In this document: positions 33,456-46,532 of the stretch, in pieces
Numbering within the stretch: position 1 is the first letter of the stretch
Layout of the letters: each line of letters begins with the position of its first letter
DNA from: Pyrenopolyporus hunteri
Taxonomy: Eukaryota; Ascomycota; Sordariomycetes; Xylariales; Hypoxylaceae
Length of the DNA: 64,000 nucleotides
Assembly (NCBI GenBank): GCA_902806595.1
Contig: CADCXC010000003.1
Coordinates: forward strand, 1,054,001-1,118,000
Direction: 5' to 3'
The notes under the pieces: generated by a model
What the model was told of the DNA's origin: nothing
Database searches by the model: none
The model's input: only the letters and a program-made list of their open reading frames with translations
Position numbers and translations under genes: made by a program

Positions 33456-34820
33456 GTTGACTACTCTTCCACCTGGAAGAGTTAACCAAGCACCTCAATA
33501 CTAAGGTGCCTCTTCTCTTTCCTTCAAGTCTACTAGTTGAATATTTATAATCTCGCGGACCTCAAACTTGCCGGGCACGGATGAAGATCACCCCGAAGAG
33601 AACCCGGTTTCCATTGAATAGGGCCATTATAGGTGCCCGGAGAAATCCAATCACGGTGCATCGTGACGACAAGCAGACCCGAGATATTCGGCCTCCTAGC
33701 CTAATCAGTGGTGTTTCCTCGGCTGAATAGCCTTTAGGGTATGGTTTAGAGGGGAATCTTCGTGGTTATCCCTCCGCAATGTCACCCTGTCTGCTGGCGA
33801 TGTTCCTACCGTTGTCTTCCCCGCATTCCTCGTCCAACTAGCCGCACGAAGGTTGCTCTTCGAGTGGGTTGTTACGCTTTTGTACCCAACGGCTCTTCAA
33901 TATAGGGAAGGGGTCACATTTCTTTTATTTATTTATTTTTTTCGCCCGGTGTCGTCGAACCTTAGAATTGGTAGTCTTAATTTATTACTAATAAGGTAAG
34001 TCTGAGTTCGAAGAGGTATATGAAGAAGGCGAACTCTTAAGAGTTGTAAACTTGGATTGTATAATAGGTAGGTACGTATTAAATACCATCTTGGTTCTCT
34101 AAATGTTATAGTAGCATGTGGGAAGATTCCGTGTTTTCTATATCTCACGTCCCATCAGCCAAAGACTCTATATCATACCCAGAATAGTTAATCGCAAATA
34201 TGATGAATCCATACCAATCCAGAATTTTAATGGTAAAGGTATACCAATCCTGAACTCACCTAAATATATAAGAATGAAATCCTACAAATTTGATAGGTCA
34301 CTACCCTAACACTAGGCTCCAATATAAGATGGTTGCCTAAAATAACTTCTTCGAGAATCATATCCAAAAGCAAATCCACTGACAATATTATGCAACTATA
34401 AAACCTAACTGACTAATTAAACTGCCCAGAGCAAAGATTTCGTAAGGGCTACATTATGGTTCCATGCGAACCTTCAGGTGCATCTTACCGGGCTAATAGG
34501 AGCCGGCTATAGCGTTCGGCCAACCTCAAAGCTAGTGAGCGGCGAGATCTACGAACATAAAGACGAGTATCGGTATGCCAGTATGCTCCTATCTGAGCAT
34601 TCAGGCGAGTTCGATTGGAATAATCTACAAGATCGCACGCACCCCATTTCCGCGCGAGTTCCTTCTCCTCCGCCGGGAACTTATTCTCTCGTTTATATTC
34701 GTAGACCATCATGTCCCGAACACGCCTCGGACAAAGGCCGCCAAACCTAAAACAGTCGTCGGGGAGAGGCAAGTGACTAAGCTGTCAGCAACATCACGAT
34801 GATATGGGGGTCGATGGGAC
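33456..34820. other. Intergenic, esterase promoter side
   Basis: About 1.36 kb. It contains the esterase promoter near 33456-33700. The remainder, including 33930-34450, is fairly AT-rich with no supported gene. Confidence 0.5.
33542..33549 (-). promoter_or_regulatory. TATA box of the esterase gene
   Basis: TATAAATA on the minus strand, 87 bases before the start codon at 33455. A sensible core-promoter distance in fungi; inferred from sequence and place only. Confidence 0.5.
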
Positions 34821-35871
34821 TTACGCGCATCCGGGTATCTGGACCTTTTTATCGCCCTCCGTCACCTCGAACCAAAGTCTGTCCTGGAATTTTCCTCTTC
34901 GAGGAACCTCCGTGGTTATGACCGCGACCGGGCGAGCGTACTCTTGGATTATACGCATCGTGGGACATTGAGGTGGCCCGGCCATGTCGAAAACCAAAGT
35001 GTTGTCGTCAATAACTGTGAATTGCTCATGTTTTCCGAAGCTCGGGTCGAGCACAGTGAACTTGCCGAAAGGTAACGTTTCGAGGGCGTTCTTATGCCGA
35101 TCTCCATATTCCGGATCTGCCGTATAGAGCTCGACCGGCTGACCTGTCTTTTTCTCTAACTGTTTAACTATGGCGATGGCGGCGATATGTTGGGCAATAT
35201 TACGCGGCATAATTACGTTTTCCGGGCTCCGCTTTGGTGATCGCTCTGATGACCGCTCTGATGACTGCTCCGATGGCTGCCCCGAAGGCTGCTTATCAGG
35301 GGCACGGAATTTTGGCATGAGCACGCGACCAAGGCCTAGGCAAACTACCTTCTTAATGCGTTGCGGCTTAGGAATACTGTCTATAGCCTGCTCTAACTGC
35401 TTTGCCTTGGTGCTTACGCACTGCCACACGTTCCAGGCTTCCAACAGAGCGTCCTGGATATCGCTTTCTAACACATCATCTTCGCTCTCGAACCATCTCT
35501 GGGTATCATGCGAACGTGCCTTATGATACTTGGCCACGAAGCTGTTCGGTATCAGTAAGGCCACGCGGTTTAGTGTATGATTCGGAGGGTTTAAGAACTT
35601 CAACATACGCTTTGGGGGGGTTATCCGCAAGTCTTTTGTGTGGTTTCGTCTGCTCAGGAGGGACCTTTGACTCCGCATTATTGTAGCAGAATATGATGAA
35701 ATCGCGAGAGTCCCGAAGTTCATCATTCCTGATGTTCGAGGCGCAGAACATATACCAATTGCATCTCCCAATGATCTTAGCTTTCCTTTCCTCGCTGTGT
35801 ATTGGAAGTCTTCGCATCTCATTTAGGTCTAGGAACTCGCCCTCGAGGCCATGGTATTCGTACGCCACCAT
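34821..35871 (-). CDS. SRR1-like domain protein
   Basis: Two exons, 35609-35871 and 34821-35541; 327 residues. The 67-base intron (35542-35608) has a GTATGT donor and CAG acceptor and joins AAA GC to C TTC in phase 2. Without it the gene would look frameshifted at the C7 run just upstream. The C-terminal half holds an SRR1-like core: KKVVCLGLGRVL, then a run of Ser/Glu/Arg repeats (SEQSSERSSERS), then RNIAQHIAAIAIVKQL, VELYTADPEYG and FTVIDDNTLVFDMAGPP. SRR1 proteins (plant SRR1, animal SRRD) are linked to circadian or heme-related regulation; fungal members are uncharacterised. ATG 35871 is the first in frame. Confidence 0.8.
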
Positions 35872-37490
35872 GATGTTAATGGACAGATTTAGACTACGCA
35901 AGGCTGCGAAGATAAAAATTTATATGCGGGTATGAGGCTGTGGCTCCTCAGCTGTCGTCTGTTGCTTATTACGTCGGAAATAGAAAAATTTTGGGAGCTA
36001 CTGGAATATTTATTCGGTGGACCGATGGCCACTACGGCCACTACGGATCACTTCTTAAAGGACCTGGGTTCTATCTGAATCATATTTTGACATTTAGGTA
36101 CCAACATCAAATCGGTTAGGTCCTCTAACGCTGAGTCAAGTCTCAGCCCGTGTTTGGGTACGACGATGACGAGGAAGCTAGACGTGGTGATACCAGCGGT
36201 CTTACTCACGGCGATTCGAGCTTATACCTAATCTCTAGCCTTAGAAATTCAGCTACGGTCAATACTCGCGCTTTAAGTACCTATCATGGATATTTCAGCT
36301 CGAAGTTGACGACGCCAGGCCGTACTAACAAAAAACGCTCTCAGCTCATAGTGTGTTGGCAAATTCTCGGCCTTCCCGGCCGGGGTGGCTCTTTTGTGTT
36401 AGGTATAATCTCCCGCGTTCCACAAGTCGTAGAATCTTCGATGAATGGTCTACAGTGTCTAATAACTCGCCCCTTAAGCTATAAGTGGTGTTAAATGCTA
36501 GGTTTATCCGATGGATTAAGCTGAGGTTGCACATATTGTGTAAGGGATATACACCAGTCAAGACATCCGTCTCAATATATGAAGAAGCATCATTGGTTGT
36601 TGTATAGGGGAAGAACTATTACCACAAGGCTGCCTTAAAAATAGACTACTATAACTGCATCTGTACCCTTACTTCCAACAAGAAGCTATATATATATTAC
36701 ATCAAGTGCGGCTGTAAGGTAGGGAAGCGTGTTACATGGCCCAAAGCTCGGGTAACCAACCGTGGAGTCCTAGGGCTGCCTATGGGGCAACGTGAACCAA
36801 TATATAGCAAGGAATAAAATAGCGCAAGAGTGAGGCGATATAAGGGCTTTATATTGTAATTTATATAAGTCGTATATGTTTGGTCCCAGTTAGGGGTTAT
36901 GTATGTAAAGATTTGCTCGGCCTCACTGCATCCCTCCTAACTATGCTCTATAGCCTGTTTCGCTTTGTCAGAAAGACCCAGGGGTCCATATAATATCGGG
37001 GCAATCAAATCATAAGTCCCTATTATTGACGCAATGCTAATCACTAAGACTCACTGCGGATCTCTCCTTATACCGAATCAACGACGACGCGCTATACCGG
37101 ATTTAAGGGGTGCACTTGGCCACTGTCCGGGGAAGCTTACGATACGCTGAACCGCCACCATTGTAAGAACAGGGAAGGTCATAAGAAAAAACAGGACCGG
37201 CCAGTTTGATTTCATATGGAAGAATAATACCTGCTTTTCTCTCTGCCTCTCTCTCCTCACACCCCTTTTTTTGGTCTCGGAAGCACTCGAACCATCATTA
37301 TTTTCCCTGTTTTCCGTCTAGCCACACGCTTGACATGCCCTCCGAGAGTTTCGATTTGTATCGTAAGAATCAGCAGCAACAACAAGAACCGAAACAAGAA
37401 ATCCGAGGAAGCAGACACGTTCAAAACTAGCCGGGCCTACCAGCCCACCATTACTTAGCGATACGTCCACGACCAGAAAGACGGAGCGAA
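35872..37490. other. Intergenic
   Basis: About 1.6 kb with no gene I can support. It is moderately AT-rich between 36570 and 37080. A 114-codon plus-strand frame at 36150-36494 has no recognisable product. Confidence 0.5.
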
Positions 37491-39289
37491 TTATTTCGCA
37501 ACACCGATGCAGGCGAAGTACTTCTTGAAGGCCTGAACTTCTACGCTAAATACGCCATCGCTATCGAGTAGGGCGGCTGGGGGCCAGAACTCAGGCTCAA
37601 CACGGTCCAATAAACCTGGGTACGACGTTAGGCCGCGGGGCTCGGTGACGCCCCACGGGTTGCGGATGATGATGTACTGCTGTAAATTGGGTCAGCCAGC
37701 CCTATATTATATCCGAGGGGTTTAAGAGGTTCTCATATATAGTTGAGAGCTCAAGGGGGCTGGGTGGCGAGAACGACAACAACAACAATAACAACAACAA
37801 CAACAACAACAACAACAGCAGCAGCAGCAATACGATCATAATATACGAGAATAAGGAGCTGAGCGGTACGTACATTATCCTCCTGGCCCTCGCTGACCCA
37901 GCCCAGGACCGAGTACGCGTGGTTAGCGACCAGGTTGCTGCCACGGAACATGTCACCAGTAGCATGGGTCCAGGCACACATGGGGCTAATGGTACGCTTG
38001 TTGACGCTGCACGCACGGATTAGTCCCACAAGCTCAGCGCCGGAGTGGCGGTCAGTGAAATAGTAGCGTGGCTCGCGACCGTTGATCTGGGCCATGGCCT
38101 TGACTGGGTCGCCGTTATGGGCCTGGGTCATGTCGACGCGGGAGCGGTCCTCGGAACGTGTCATCCATTTTATAAAGGCCTTCTCGTACAGCGCCGGCCA
38201 GGTCTCGTAGCCGTCGCTGGCCCGCGCGTAGACGGGCATGTCGGTCGAGTTGTTCACCGGGATCTGGTAGTCGACCTCGACAGTCTCTGTCTCGGCGTTG
38301 TTGCGTCCGCCTTTATCGTAGAATCGCACTGCCAGGGTCCGCCGTCCCCGATCCAAGGGCCCGCTTCCCATCAGCCGGGTCGAGCGGTTGATCAGTGCCG
38401 GATTCGCCCAGAACACGGAGAAGATCGCCGCGATCAGCCAGCTGTTGCACGAGGCACCCTGCGTCGGGTCGTCGAATCGGTGCTGGTACTGCTCACGCAT
38501 GCCATGTCCGCCATGGAACCCAAAAGGAGGCCCTTCCATCATGAAGCGGCGTGGGATGCTGCGGAAGATGACATCGTTCATGTCGCGCCACGAGCCGTTA
38601 GGAGGAGACCATTCGCGTTCTTCCTTACCGTGGCGGAACGGGAGGACCAATTCGTTGATGGTCTCCGTGACTTGGCGGTTGCCGACGGTCTTGCCAAGGG
38701 ACTGGCCGTCAAGCACGAGGCGGAGCTTCCCGTTCTGCATGCGGGCCATCTTGATGCGGATGTCGCCGACCTCCTTAAGGCCGATCTTCTCGAGGTCGTC
38801 AATCTTCTTGACGCGGGATAGGTCAGGGGTAACAAGGTCACGCTCGTCGAGGATCTGCATCTCCTTCTCCGGTATCTCCTCGGCCTGGCGACTCTCTTCG
38901 TTGAGCTTAAGGCCGGCGAATAGGACCGAGTTATGCTTCAAGTCGAAGAGTTCCTCGTAGTCGGTCTGCAGGAAGTCGGAGATGATACGTGCAGTAGATA
39001 GCGCGTGGCGGTCCAGCCTGTGGCCAACCATGGCCTCTACCAAAGCGTACGGGTTGATGGCGCCGATGTTCACGTCCTTGGGAGGCTCGTCAGGAGACGG
39101 CTCTTGGCCTAGAAGAGGGCGACCGTCTCCATCGTTACTGAGAACCTCGTAGTCCTCGGACATGGTCCTGGAAGGAAGAGAGCGCCTGTCAATCTTGTGC
39201 CCAGTAAGCACCTCGAATAGAGCACAGGCGTCAATGTTGGTGTTAGGAATTCCGCGGGCGGAATCAGAGTGAGAGCCAGAAGTGACCAT
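37491..39289 (-). CDS. Calpain-like cysteine protease (C2 family)
   Basis: Two exons, 37874-39289 and 37491-37679; 534 residues, intron phase 0. The papain-like calpain triad is complete: Cys281 in QGASCNSWL, His457 in VANHAYSVLGW, and Asn479 in IIIRNPWG, the last just inside exon 2. Calpains are intracellular Cys proteases; whether this one needs Ca2+ cannot be told. The N-terminal region carries two copies of a short motif, ALFEVLTGHKIDRRSL (about residues 23-38) and ALVEAMVGHRLDRHAL (82-97), not part of the protease core and of unknown role. The C-terminus ends soon after the Asn box, with no C2 or EF-hand domain. The intron holds a CAA/CAG microsatellite. Confidence 0.9.
37775..37830. repeat. 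(CAA)n / (CAG)n microsatellite inside the calpain intron
   Basis: About twelve CAA-type triplets with one AAT interruption pass into five CAG triplets. It lies entirely within the 194-base intron (37680-37873) of the calpain-like gene. On the sense strand it reads TTG/CTG, close to a pyrimidine-rich tract. Confidence 0.9.
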
Positions 39290-42024
39290 TGTGAATGGTA
39301 ATGATGATGAGTTCCTAATATTGTTGCTGTTACTCGATTCGTAGTAAGTTGTGGACCGATATATTCCTGAACGAGTTGCTGGTGATTGGCGAGAGTAGAA
39401 CTTTTCTAAAGAAGCACGTCTATATATATATGCCCTCTAGAATCTATAACTCACAAGCTATCTCTATGTTTCCGTCGTAGCTCATTATCCGCCACTATCC
39501 TTACACGCCTCATGTCAGGAAAAAACCGAATAGGGTGCCTAATGCAAATCTCAACTGTAAACATGAGGTTCGGCACGCAGATTGACAAACCCCGCGAAAT
39601 ACTAGACTCTACAACTTTGTTAAAATAGGTTATATTACGCATATCCTGTGGAATCCGTTCGTAAAGTTGAATATCGCAGCGGAACACTGTTAGTTTAGTC
39701 AACCATGGTCCCATCCCCCTACCTTCCCATAGAAGTCCGCTTGATTTTACTTGATTCGCAGGGCTACGCGTTAAGAAAAGCGATATGGAGTCGCTTTAAT
39801 ATAGTATATCCTGGAGCAATACCTAGGTTTATACCATCTAGTTGGAAAATTTACCGGGTATATATTGCTGCTATAAGTACCTGTCTGCGTTAGGTAATGA
39901 CGAGACCCTTTGCTGTCAGCACGTTGTGGCCGATGGAATCCTAAAATAACCAGAATAAAGTTCATCCCGAAGTGTCTCGCGATATACCATTTTGAAGTTT
40001 ACCTAGTGGTTGGGTTTCTTAGGGCGGGAGGGGAGACAAGCTCGAGGTCACTCGGTGCCGATTCTCTTTGGATTTGCCAAGTGGCCGCCCAAATGAAGTA
40101 AACCTTTTTATTGAACGAGATTACCCCGAGAATTCCGAGTTCTACCCCGTTTAATTGACGTTGAAATTCATTGTAGATGAACATTGGAAAGGGGACGCCT
40201 TTCCATAAACAGAATACACCGATTTATCAGTAATCTCAAGTAGGTCCGTAGGCTATACTATAACACCATTTCCTAATAGATGTATTCAATAAACTAAATC
40301 AACCTGTAATAAAGATAGTGAGAGTAATCCGATGTTCCTAAACTTACCCCTGAGCGACATCTTCAAGATGCGCACAAAAAAGGGGCTAGTACGCAACTCA
40401 ACGCCCCTCCAAGACAGGGACATGGGGAAATTCGCGTAATGCGAAACTTAATCCGTTGCCGAAACCTAACAGAATAAGACGAGTCCATTTGCTCATCTAG
40501 GTATTCTTGCGCGTTTAACTCTTCGGGTACCTGAACCTTAAGACCGTCTAGGACGAAGCTATTCGGCGGCTCTGGGCCGATTCTAGCTTCAGGTACGAAT
40601 GCTTCCTATCCTGTCAATGATTATACGATTTATGACCCCGCCTCGTGTTCCAAAAGTTAATTCGCAGCATCAGTCATTACCATACTCGTCTTCCTTGGCG
40701 GACGTCAACTTCTCTACATACGACCAGGGGAAAGGGACATTACTCAAGTCCGTGCATTTCAGACAGGAAGTCAAAGTGTGATGGCTGAGACAAGACGCAG
40801 AGGCGGAGAAATAGTATACAAGAATTCATGGCCGAGACTAGAGTATTCATATTCTCTAAACTACCAACCTATCTAGGGATATACAGCACAAGTCTTGGGC
40901 CTCAGCCCCTAGCCTTAGCTAAAGCCTAAGATGACCCTCGGATCGATCCTGACGAGCAAAGGGATACCATCCTCGGGAATATTGTACTCACCCGCTCTTC
41001 ATATCGATTTCATGAACGATAAAAAGGGAGCCGAATCTTACCACTAGCTACCGGGCACGTGTTGATTCTACTTTCTCACCCATCGATTCCTAAACTAGGT
41101 ACCTAGGTATGTATTAAACATGTATAAGACATGCTTCTACATAAGGGCTAGCCATACGCTTTAAGTCGTAGTTTCATCGCCTCGCTCATCCATTTAACGG
41201 AATTCTACGTAGTCGGAAACATAGGCCAATCTGATGTTTCATGCATTTTTGGAGTATAGGTAGGTAGCTATGAACGTAGAATAATCACCGATAATGCTTT
41301 ACAAAGCTCTTGCATGTACATGACGAGCATCTAGACATGCCCTTTGACACAATCAAGTAAAAACCAGAGTGACAGGTCACATTTACAGAAGACCACTCAA
41401 AAAACAATCCGCATGCAGTAGTTAAATAGCAGCTGTGACGCTGATGATTGAGTATTTCTCTAAGCTATGCCGAGCCCATACCGCCTACGTACACCGGGCC
41501 CGATGACGCTGGTATACTAGCTGTATGCTGTACGCATACACTAGGGCGACAAGCGATAACAGAAGATTAGACGCGCCGGCCCGTTCTGAGCCAGATGGGA
41601 ATCGGTCCATACATAGGAGAGTGAATACCCAGAAAGTAGCACCCTCGGGCCATCCAATACGTAGGACGCGTCGAGGGTAGAAGTGAAAAGAGACGTAGAA
41701 AACGGTGGGATATCAGTGAGGTTGAGCAGAAAACATGAATGGATGATGATGTAGGTGCTAGAACGCCGCAGTGTAGTTGCCGCAAAACCCTTGGCCGACA
41801 AATCTATTAACCGATGCCTAGCCCCCCAAACGAAAGAAACTGAAACAAATATTTATCGTAATCTCGTTGCGAGGTGGCGGTATGTGCAAATGTGCCCATC
41901 CTCGATGCCTGGGGCATGATTACCTACTCCGTCGTATGCTGGATGCTAGTCAAACGTCATTTTGCTCATTAATTTCCATGCCCTGAGACTGTCCACTTCC
42001 ATCAGATTCTTCACGAGACGGGTC
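39290..42024. other. Long intergenic region
   Basis: About 2.7 kb. The left end is the calpain promoter. No gene supported; open frames near 39771-40184 and 41541-41801 have no coding character. TACCTAGGTA motifs occur at 41098-41110. Confidence 0.5.
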
Positions 42025-43129
42025 CTACCAGCGGCCGACGGGGACGGGCGGTCCATAGTTGCCAGCCATCAGCTGGTCCAGGATAGAGCCTTGGCCTGTA
42101 GACGTATTCGGAGCTCCGCTGCCTGAACCTCCGCCGACCCATCCGAGGTTTGCGGTCATAGACGAGATGGCGGCTCCCATCCTACCGCCTGACTGCTGAT
42201 GATGCCTAGCGAGCTTCTGATCCCAACCTCCCGAGTGCAAGATGAAACCTGCGCCTCTCTTCGAAGCTTCGTTGATAACCAGGGCCCAAGCCTTCGAAAT
42301 CTCGTAGTAAACGCTCTCCTTGTGATGTTGATGGCTTTGACTTTCCCAGTCGGGGAGGCTATGCGCCACCTTCGTAGCACCATCCAGGTATTGTAACGAG
42401 ATGTTGGCGCTCGTCTCGTTGGGTGGGAGATATTGGTGAGTGAAATCAACGAGAGCGTCGATCAGTTCCAGTAGTTGTTGCTTGACTCGGTAGTACGTGT
42501 ATTCCGAGCTCGAGTCGCCGTAAGGAAATGCGTTTCGTAGCCTATCCTGGTACCCCTTCAATACTTCTAGCGCACGATCAACGCTCGGCTTAGGTGCGCT
42601 TTTGACGACCTCCTCCCCAATGTCCGGTTGTCGCTCGCAGATGGTCTGTAGGACGGTTCGCAGTTGCGTAGTATCCAGGGTTTCGAGAAGTCGAGGGAGG
42701 GACAGAGGCCGCCCCGCCAGTTCGTTTGATCGGATCTTCTTCGACGGCCTAGGTGCGAGCTGTCGCGACTGTACCGCAGGGGAACCGACAGGCGAGACAG
42801 ACATTTCATCTCCATCGTCTTCAGCCTTTCGCTTTCGGCCTGGAGCCGTAGGGTTGTGGAATGCAGACACTATTGAGAATAGTTATTAGTATACGATGCC
42901 GCTTGTTTACTTCCTGTTTAAATGCACGGAAGCCGACACTACAGCTCGGAAATGTACACACGGCCAAGGGGCGCCAAAACAATGAACCACATGACTCGAG
43001 CGAGAAGAGTTAAATGAAAATAATAGAAGATTCCCACATACTTGATCGGGGAGGCGATCGTCGGGTAGTGTCAATTTGATGCAAGTAGAAGGACGGCGGC
43101 TGTGGTTGCGGCGATAGCAGCACATTCAT
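42025..43129 (-). CDS. sts1: Nuclear proteasome tethering factor STS1/Cut8
   Basis: Two exons, 43042-43129 and 42025-42869; 310 residues, intron phase 1 (GTATGT donor, AATAG acceptor). STS1/Cut8 tethers the 26S proteasome to the nucleus and nuclear envelope. Evidence: N-terminus MNVLLSPQPQPPSF, a basic nuclear signal (GRKRKAEDDGDEM), LPRLLETLDTTQLRTVLQTICERQPDIGEEV, GDSSSEYTYYRVKQQLLELIDALVDFTHQYLPP, and a Gly-rich tail. The first exon supplies the conserved Pro-rich start; ATG 43129 is followed directly by this conserved segment. The gene shows no break. Confidence 0.93.
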
Positions 43130-46100
43130 TATGCTGGCAGAGATATTTCTTCCGGATACGGTATGCTGCTCTCTATTCTATTCTCTCCCTCTTGCCAGCG
43201 ATGCGAACGGCAACGGGCCGACGGGCTTGTCGTTGTATCTGATGCAGATCGAAGCGGAGTCGACGATGAGATCGGTCGGGTGCGAGATGCACGGAATAGG
43301 TGGAGGAAGGGAGTGAGAGGGAAAGGTAAGGTAAGTAAGGTAAATAAGGTTTATAAAGTAAATAAGATAAGATGAATAAAGTCGGCAGAGGATTAGAGGG
43401 GGGAGAGGGAGAAAGGGTGGATTGGAGAAGAGAAAAAAAAGAATGTCGTTGTAATCAGTGGTGGCTACTTATTTCGCCTGGTCTCAAGCTAAAAGGGCGC
43501 CTAATATTACTCGTGCATCCGACGGGGGTAAGCGCAGACGTCTACGAAAGCAACAGCATCCGAAGAAGTTAATTGATCATTCTATTTGATTGAAAGAGAA
43601 TTCGGGGGGGTGGTTTGGTTTGTGTTGTGTTGCGTGCGAGTGGATAGACGTATGTGCGTGCGAATGTGGATGTGGATATGGATGGGAGGATGTAGATGTG
43701 GATGTGGATGCGGACGTGGATGTGGATGGTGTGGATGGAGTGGATTGGACGTTCCAAGGTACCAAGAGCTGGTACGCCCCTAGGCTGGCTCAAGGTAACC
43801 GAAAAAATAAAAATGTAAAATAAAAAATAAAAAACATGGCACTGTTGTCCGCTGGCTCGGTGCTGCTTAGGCAAATAGAATAGCGCCCTAGTTCCAGAGG
43901 AGTCAGGCCCCAAAACCCTTCTCCAATCTATCTGGTCGTGTCGTTGGTTCCCTCGATGATGTTGCAGGTGGGGACGGTGTCCTTGCGGGCTTGAACGCTA
44001 CCACTTAGCCCCTAGGTACCTATGCAGTACTCCTGTAGCTGTACCAGCACCCTCACCTGGAGAGACATACCTAGACGGGTACTTATACATGTCCACTCTT
44101 CTTGTTCATTCGCGCTGAGGCCCGCTACTACTTCGTCCCCTCTTACATAAGGTCTTATTACTAGCTTCAATGCGACTTCCCTTTGGGACGATATATGAAA
44201 GGTAAATTGATAGGTATGACATTTGGACCCTTCGTCTCCAGCGCCTTCTAGCATCCGGAAATTGAGGGCTTACGTACTTGTCCTTGCTTAGTAAGTACCT
44301 GGGTACCTTATACCTATGTAAAGGACCCCCCAAAGGCAGATACGTACGCCTAGGCAAAGCACCTTCTAGGTACCTAGGTATGGGACTCTACCTAAATCTC
44401 GCACCCGCACTTGTGTTAGCTACTTCAGCTATAAAATCGACCTTCATGCGCAAAATAGCTTATTTTAGGCAGGCCGGCTAGGTACCTACCACGACCCCTC
44501 GTCAAGGTGTGCCTTAAAGTGGTACCTATAGATACGTACATATAGCAGGTTTACACGCACGTGTGGGGATGAGAAAACAAGTCACAGGTCACCAACACAG
44601 CAATGATTCAAGGGGTAACCCAGTTGGCTATCCTGATTGGTCCTTCGCTCGGGCGCAAAGAGGTTCTTATGAAGAGAGAGCTGCCGCTGAAGACGCAACG
44701 TGACCGCCTCCTCCTTCTTTCGCTGCGCACTATTTTAATCAATCTTGCAGACCTCATCGACGGATGGACAGCACATCTAATATACCGTAGGTACCTATCT
44801 CAGCTCATATATGTGCGGAATATACCTGGGCGGCCTGCATGTAACTACCACCTAATAATAACGCAGAGGGGACACATCGGCGCTAAAAACATATATACAT
44901 GTATCTCATAGTAGGTACGTTAGGTATATGTAATACTGGCATGCAGCATGTAGGTACACTTCGTAGTGTCAATGCAACCGCCACGCCATAGGTAGGGACC
45001 TATTATGTCCCGCAAGCCCTTGGCGATAGCATAATGGCATGTACATGTACATGGTCCATACAGATTTACCTTGGCAGCTAAATACCCGAAATGCCATCGC
45101 TAGAAGTGGCGCAGTATACACTAGCCACAACGCTAGATTCTCTCGTCCGAAGGCTTAAATATGTACCGGCTATAGCCTAGGGCATGAATTTAGAGAAAAG
45201 GGTATTTGGGCCAGGGTAAGCTTTTATTCATAAGGCCTAGAATCCATTAGCTCGGGTTTTCAACCAAACTGTGGCTGTGCCATTAGGTAGGTATGTACCT
45301 GTTCAGCCTACATGTGTAACGCTAACTGGGTAGGTACCTCATTATGATTCTTGAAGCTCCGTCGTCGTCTATCAACCCCTTAACGCAGCCGGCGACGCCC
45401 ACCTGACAGAACTCCACAAAGGCAGGCAGTCTTATACCTCATACATACTCCGACAACGGCATCCGTGTAGCCCAGTCTAATAGCTCCTCTTTACGCAATG
45501 ATTAACGGCGATGCATACAGAGCGCCCGAACTAGACCCAGTATTACGCCCCCGAGAGTGTTTAGGTTCATCAATCATGACGCGAGAAACACGAGTTACCA
45601 GTAGATCTCTGATGCAAGTCCTTATATTATGAGCAAACTTAGGAGCATCTAGCACGGATAACTCATCTACCTGTTTCGAGAGCCCGAAAACAGATAGTCC
45701 CCTAATCTCCCAACCTAGTCGGTTCGCAAAACTACCCCTAATTACTTCCCGTGCGTCTTCCTAACTTACGGTACACAATTGTTTATACAACGCTTCCGCT
45801 ATCATCGCCACGCCGAGGCGAGATGAAAGCATCAGACCAAAAACTAAACACATGGCCCTCCATCGGATCGCAAAGGACTGCCGACTTAATTTGGTGATAG
45901 TTTTTTGGATGCTTCCCTGAGATGGCGTGTCGCTCCGTTCCGACCGCGACCGCCGAATTTGAGCCTCTTCGCTCTCGGTTATTTTTGTCCTGGATCCTAG
46001 CTTGGTTTGTTCTCTGTGTCCCGGCGAGAAGTTGCATGTCTATTCCTCTCATTGCGGTTGTTAATAAGAGAAACAATCCTCGGCATTCCGAGGTTGGTAT

Positions 46101-46532
46101 AAGGACGTTGAAAGATCATAATGAACTGAGGCGTCTATTCCGTCTGAATAAATATTTCCACGATAACCCCTCGAAACCCAGCTCTCCTGTATACCGGAGG
46201 ATTTTCCGCCATGGTTAATGAGGATATTCGGCAATTTGGTGTGTCTGCCTAATAAAAGGGGGGATTTCCTTTGGGCTAGAGGCCGATATGAACGCCCGTT
46301 ATCATCGCATGGACCATCGGCAAAAGAAAGAAAAAGAAAACGAAAAGAAAACGAATTAAAATGATAGTTGAACCCTTAGAATAAGAGTTAAACCTGCAGT
46401 CACTAGCTCCATGGGCAAGTCCAGACTGAATCATCCCCTAGCAACTCGGCCACTGCAAGGGATCTTGATTCCGAATAAAAGTAAGACGCGTGCTTATAAG
46501 AGATCCGTGAAGGATACAATCAGGCGAATAAC
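43130..46532. other. Long intergenic region
   Basis: About 3.4 kb. It includes the sts1 promoter, GGTAAGTAAGGTAAATAAGG-type simple repeats (43325-43380), a GGATGT minisatellite (43665-43745), and clusters of GTACCTAGGTACC motifs (44008-44024, 44290-44390, 44480-44530). A 98-codon plus-strand frame (45922-46218) has a hydrophobic centre but no support as a gene. Confidence 0.5.
43665..43745. repeat. GGATGT-type minisatellite
   Basis: About twelve imperfect copies of TGGATG/GTGGAT with single-base variants (ATGTAG, GCGGAC). It lies roughly 550 bases upstream of the sts1 start codon. Confidence 0.85.

Noticed and set aside
35521..35620. Apparent frameshift at a C7 run in the SRR1-like gene
   Set aside because: A 67-base intron with GTATGT donor and CAG acceptor (35542-35608) joins the two frames in correct phase, so no frameshift is needed.
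40713..40730. ACATACGACC, the usual start of fungal 5S rRNA
   Set aside because: Only about the first eleven bases match; the following sequence lacks the conserved 5S body.
45922..46218. 98-codon plus-strand frame with a signal-like hydrophobic segment
   Set aside because: No family, mixed codon character, no clear promoter; kept only as a note.
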